The notes under the pieces: model-generated
What the model was told of the DNA's origin: nothing
Database searches by the model: none
Seen by the model: the letters and a program-made list of their open reading frames with translations, nothing else
Origin: MKUN01 sp964481425
GTDB lineage: Bacteria > Bacteroidota > Bacteroidia > Chitinophagales > Chitinophagaceae
Assembly: GCA_964481425.1 (NCBI GenBank)
Contig: CAYZTM010000011.1
Location: 46,310 to 110,309, forward strand
Reading direction: 5' to 3'
DNA length: 64,000 nucleotides
Position numbers and translations under genes: made by a program
In this document: one piece after another, positions 61,147 through 64,000 of the stretch
How positions within the stretch are numbered: position 1 is the first letter of the stretch
How the letters are laid out: each line of letters begins with the position of its first letter

Positions 61147-61503
61147 ATGTTCGTAAATCTCGAAACCATTTTATTTCAGGCACAGCCAAGCGCAGGCGGC
61201 AGCATGATGTCACTCCTGTTCATGGTCGGTATGATAGCGGTGATGTACTTCTTCCTCATCCGCCCGCAGGCTAAACGTGCTAAAGAACAAAAGAAATTCG
61301 CAGAAAGCATAGGTGCAGGAGAAAAGGTGATCACCTCTGCAGGAATACATGGCGTTATCAGCCGCATTAATGAAGATGGCACACTGCAAATTGAGGTTGG
61401 TCGTGGTACATTCCTTACCATAGAGCGTTCTGCAGTTTCCATGGAGCTGACTGCTGCTGCCAGGAAAAAGGCAGAAGGTGCAGCTGCTGTAGCTACAAAA
61501 TAA
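61147..61503 (+). CDS. yajC: Preprotein translocase subunit YajC
   Basis: 118 residues. One helix (MMSLLFMVGMIAVMYFFLIR) followed by the signature 'RPQAKRAKEQKKFAESIGAG' and 'KVITSAGIHGVISRINEDG'. Accessory subunit of the SecDF-YajC complex. It starts 27 bp after the DUF1573 gene and 11 bp before coaE. Confidence 0.93.
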   Translation: MFVNLETILFQAQPSAGGSMMSLLFMVGMIAVMYFFLIRPQAKRAKEQKKFAESIGAGEKVITSAGIHGVISRINEDGTLQIEVGRGTFLTIERSAVSMELTAAARKKAEGAAAVATK

Positions 61504-61514
61504 ATATCTGGCCT

Positions 61515-62099
61515 ATGCTTAAAGTAGGTGTTACAGGCGGTATAGGTTCTGGTAAATCTGTCGTATGCCGGGTGTTCCATACACTCGGCATACCTGTTTT
61601 AAACGCCGATGAGGTAGCCGCTCATTTACTGGAAACCGACAATGTAATAAAGCAACAGGTAATAGCACTGTTAGGAACCGGTAGCTATAAAAATGATTTA
61701 CCGGATAGGGCATTTATTGGCGGATTGGTTTTCAATGACCCGGCAAAATTACAGGCACTCAATGCCATCATTCACCCTGCAACAATAGCCCGGGGTAAGC
61801 AATGGATGCAGGAACAAACCGGTCCATATGCTATTAAGGAAGCAGCTATATTTTTTGAAAGCGGTACTAACCTGGATATGGATATCATGGTTGGTGTGTT
61901 CGCCCCGGTAGAGCTCAGGATAAGCCGTGCACTCAGCAGGTCCGGAAGTACCCGTGAGGATATCCTTAACCGGATGGCGCAGCAAATGGATGAGGACGAG
62001 AAAATGAAGCACTGCGACTATGTCATAATTAATGATGGTATGCAGGCCATCCTCCCACAAGTGCTTAACTTACACAAAATATTCTCTGAAAAGGCTTGA
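61515..62099 (+). CDS. coaE: Dephospho-CoA kinase
   Basis: 194 residues. Last step of CoA synthesis. P-loop GGIGSGKS (8-15), 'NADEVAAHLLE', 'LNAIIHPA', 'ALSRSGSTREDILNRMAQQM' and 'CDYVIINDG' are the family marks. Normal length. Ends 14 bp before a convergent thioesterase gene. Confidence 0.94.
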   Translation: MLKVGVTGGIGSGKSVVCRVFHTLGIPVLNADEVAAHLLETDNVIKQQVIALLGTGSYKNDLPDRAFIGGLVFNDPAKLQALNAIIHPATIARGKQWMQEQTGPYAIKEAAIFFESGTNLDMDIMVGVFAPVELRISRALSRSGSTREDILNRMAQQMDEDEKMKHCDYVIINDGMQAILPQVLNLHKIFSEKA

Positions 62100-62113
62100 T
62101 CAGTTGCTAGGTA

Positions 62114-62554
62114 CTATTTATCAAGCGGCTTTTTAAGTATCGCTACCGTAAGCCTGCTAACGCATATCAGTTTACCCTTTTCGTCCCTGATCTTTATATC
62201 CCAGACATGGGTCTTGGCGCCTATATGCAAGGGTTCAGCCCGGGCGGTCACTATTCCGCTTGTCTTTCCTTTTATGTGGTTACAGTTTATTTCTATCCCG
62301 GTGCATATTTCTTTTTCGGTGTCTATACATAGCGAAGAGGCTACGCTGCCTACCGTCTCTGCCAGTGCGGCAGAGGCCCCGCCATGAAGGAGCCCGTAAG
62401 GCTGCTGCGTTTTATGATTTACGGGCATATTCATACATAGATAATTATCACCAATTTCCGTGAATTTCATCTCCAATATCTCAGCCATTGTATTTACCGA
62501 AAGGGCATTCAACATATCCAGGTTAAGCTCCGGATTTTTCCATATCGAACTCAT
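62114..62554 (-). CDS. PaaI-family hotdog thioesterase
   Basis: 146 residues. The hotdog active-site segment is 'YGLLHGGASAALAETVGSVA', with the catalytic acidic residue in LAE, and 'GIEINCNHIKGKTSGIVTAR' follows. Hydrolyses acyl-CoA, typically aryl or hydroxy-aryl CoA. Diverges from the saccharopine dehydrogenase-like gene. Confidence 0.9.
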   Translation of the reverse strand: MSSIWKNPELNLDMLNALSVNTMAEILEMKFTEIGDNYLCMNMPVNHKTQQPYGLLHGGASAALAETVGSVASSLCIDTEKEICTGIEINCNHIKGKTSGIVTARAEPLHIGAKTHVWDIKIRDEKGKLICVSRLTVAILKKPLDK

Positions 62555-62629
62555 AAATAATATATGAAGAATAAACTATAAATATAATATAATTGTATTT
62601 AACACAGAAAATTAATCAATAATAGCACT

Positions 62630-62637
62630 TACTTTTG
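62630..62637 (+). promoter_or_regulatory. -7 box TACTTTTG
   Basis: Perfect TAnnTTTG, 30 bp upstream of ATG 62668. Confidence 0.55.
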
Positions 62638-62667
62638 ATATTCGAATTAAGCTTTTGTCATTAATTT

Positions 62668-64000
62668 ATGCAAACAATTCTTGTTGCAGGCGCCGGGAAG
62701 TCATCCACTTATTTAATTCATTACCTCCTCTCCATTGCTCCCCGCAATAAATGGAAGGTTATAATAATGGATGAAAATGCAGACGCCATTGCCGAAAAAA
62801 TTCGGGTCAACGGCCAATCTTCTGCTGAACCCGCAGTTATCGATGTTACTAATGCCAAACAACGCGAACCCTTTGTAAAACGTGCTGACATTGTAATATC
62901 ATTGATGCCCCCGCATTTGCATATTCATCTCGCGAAGGACTGTCTTAAACACAAAAAAAATCTCATCACATCTTCCTATATCTCGCCCGAGATAAAGGAA
63001 ATGAGTAAGGATGTTAAAGATGCCGGCCTGATGTTCATGTGCGAAATGGGTCTTGATCCCGGTATCGATCACATGACTGCCAACCAGATCATTCACAGTA
63101 TCCAGCGCGTAGCAGCCAGTATCATTTCATTCAAATCGTACTGTGGTGGCCTGGTAGCGCCCGAAAGCGATGACAATCCCTGGCATTACAAATTCAGTTG
63201 GAACCCCCGCAATATTATCAATGCAGGGAAAGATGGTGCAAAGTACCTGCTGAATGGCAAGTATGTTGATGTGCCTTACGAAAAGATATTCGATGGGAAC
63301 AAAAAGATAAAGGTAGATGCATTAGGCCCCCTTGCCTACTACCCCAATCGCGACTCGCTTCATTATCTTGAGTCTTACGATGTGCCGGAAGTGAAAAACT
63401 TCATGCGGGCTACGCTTCGTCACCCTGGCTTCTGCAAAGGATGGAATGCGCTGGTTGCCCTCGGTTTAACAGATGACAAGGACCATGTCAATGATGGTAA
63501 ACTGACCTATGCAGGCTGGTTGAAGAATAAAATGTCGTATAAGAATGGTACCACCTTACCGGAGCATGTTGCCCGCAAACTGAATGTGTCCGGTGATGAC
63601 AAAGTACTTTCTATGCTGCAATGGCTGGGCTTGTTCGATGAGAAACCTATAGAGGGTGAAAAGTCCTCTTCTGCGGAAATACTGCTTGACCTCTTGCTCG
63701 ATAAATGGGAAATGAAACCCGATGAGAAAGACATGGTAGTAATGCAGCACGAACTGGAATACCTGCACAAAGGCCGCAAATTCAAAATGAATAGCACAAT
63801 GGTGCTCAAAGGCGAAAACAGGGAACACTCCGCTATGGCCAAAACTGTTGGCTTGCCGATGGGCATACTGGCCAAAATGATATTGACGAAAAAAATAATT
63901 CCACCTACCGGTGTGCGTATCCCCAATATGCCTTCGGTATATCGTCCCCTGCTGACCGAACTAAACCACCACGGCATCAGCTTTACGGAAGAAGTGGAAT
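62668..64000 (+). CDS. Saccharopine dehydrogenase-like protein, 3' end cut by window
   Basis: 444 codons visible from ATG 62668 with no stop before the end. Rossmann start 'MQTILVAGAGKSSTYLIHYL', then 'DIVISLMPPHLHIHLAKDCL', 'MCEMGLDPGIDHMTANQIIH', 'SYCGGLVAPESDDNPWHYKF' and a long C-terminal substrate domain. This is the pattern of LYS9-type saccharopine reductases. Family members act in lysine breakdown or synthesis through saccharopine; the direction cannot be told here. Confidence 0.85.
   Translation, partial: MQTILVAGAGKSSTYLIHYLLSIAPRNKWKVIIMDENADAIAEKIRVNGQSSAEPAVIDVTNAKQREPFVKRADIVISLMPPHLHIHLAKDCLKHKKNLITSSYISPEIKEMSKDVKDAGLMFMCEMGLDPGIDHMTANQIIHSIQRVAASIISFKSYCGGLVAPESDDNPWHYKFSWNPRNIINAGKDGAKYLLNGKYVDVPYEKIFDGNKKIKVDALGPLAYYPNRDSLHYLESYDVPEVKNFMRATLRHPGFCKGWNALVALGLTDDKDHVNDGKLTYAGWLKNKMSYKNGTTLPEHVARKLNVSGDDKVLSMLQWLGLFDEKPIEGEKSSSAEILLDLLLDKWEMKPDEKDMVVMQHELEYLHKGRKFKMNSTMVLKGENREHSAMAKTVGLPMGILAKMILTKKIIPPTGVRIPNMPSVYRPLLTELNHHGISFTEEVE

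Overview
The window reads as one stretch of a Bacteroidota chromosome, probably close to Chitinophagaceae, although the rank below phylum is a guess. Evidence for the phylum: three secreted proteins carry type IX secretion (T9SS) C-terminal sorting domains. Many genes are preceded by the Bacteroidota -7 box TAnnTTTG, with little Shine-Dalgarno signal. A periplasmic-propeller LytS-type kinase is paired with a LytTR regulator, and there is a long-form NusB, an aromatic amino-acid catabolism set (HPPD, homogentisate dioxygenase, tryptophan 2,3-dioxygenase) and many lipoproteins. Two 10-N scaffold gaps (22368-22377 and 24107-24116) interrupt the sequence.

Layout. 1-5 kb: two convergent T9SS-exported propeller proteins, one with 14 RCC1 repeats. 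5-12 kb: ornithine aminotransferase, a VIT1/CCC1 metal transporter, truA, a DUF2157-like membrane gene broken by an in-frame stop, and hpd/hmgA. 12-18 kb: a two-component system next to a T9SS-exported protein. 18-22 kb: lipid genes (desaturase, LpxL-like acyltransferase) diverging from an MsbA-like ABC exporter. 22-26.7 kb: many small secreted or membrane hypothetical proteins around the two gaps.

26.7-32.9 kb: an AT-rich accessory island of small unrecognised genes. It also holds a tRNA-like cloverleaf with an enlarged anticodon arm (28378-28464), long inverted repeats and duplicated leader sequences. It has no integrase, transposase or CRISPR array. 33-43 kb: a CocE-like peptidase, a diheme cytochrome, an asymmetric ABC-F protein, a methyltransferase, tryptophan 2,3-dioxygenase and an ABC-2 exporter. 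43-50 kb: an MMPL/acyltransferase/methyltransferase three-part fusion, a NamZ-like muramidase, SlyD, and ExbB/ExbD. 50-57 kb: recG, then a TetR-TolC-HlyD-MFS tripartite efflux operon under a promoter covered by two identical-half-site palindromes. 57-64 kb: a candidate small RNA, a hydrolase, an OafA-like acyltransferase, nusB-DUF1573-yajC-coaE, a thioesterase, and a saccharopine dehydrogenase-like gene that runs off the window.

The most unusual items are the tRNA-like RNA, the TetR twin operator, the complementary loss of motifs in the ABC-F protein, the three-part fusion, the nonsense codon at 9188-9190, and the small-gene island as a whole.
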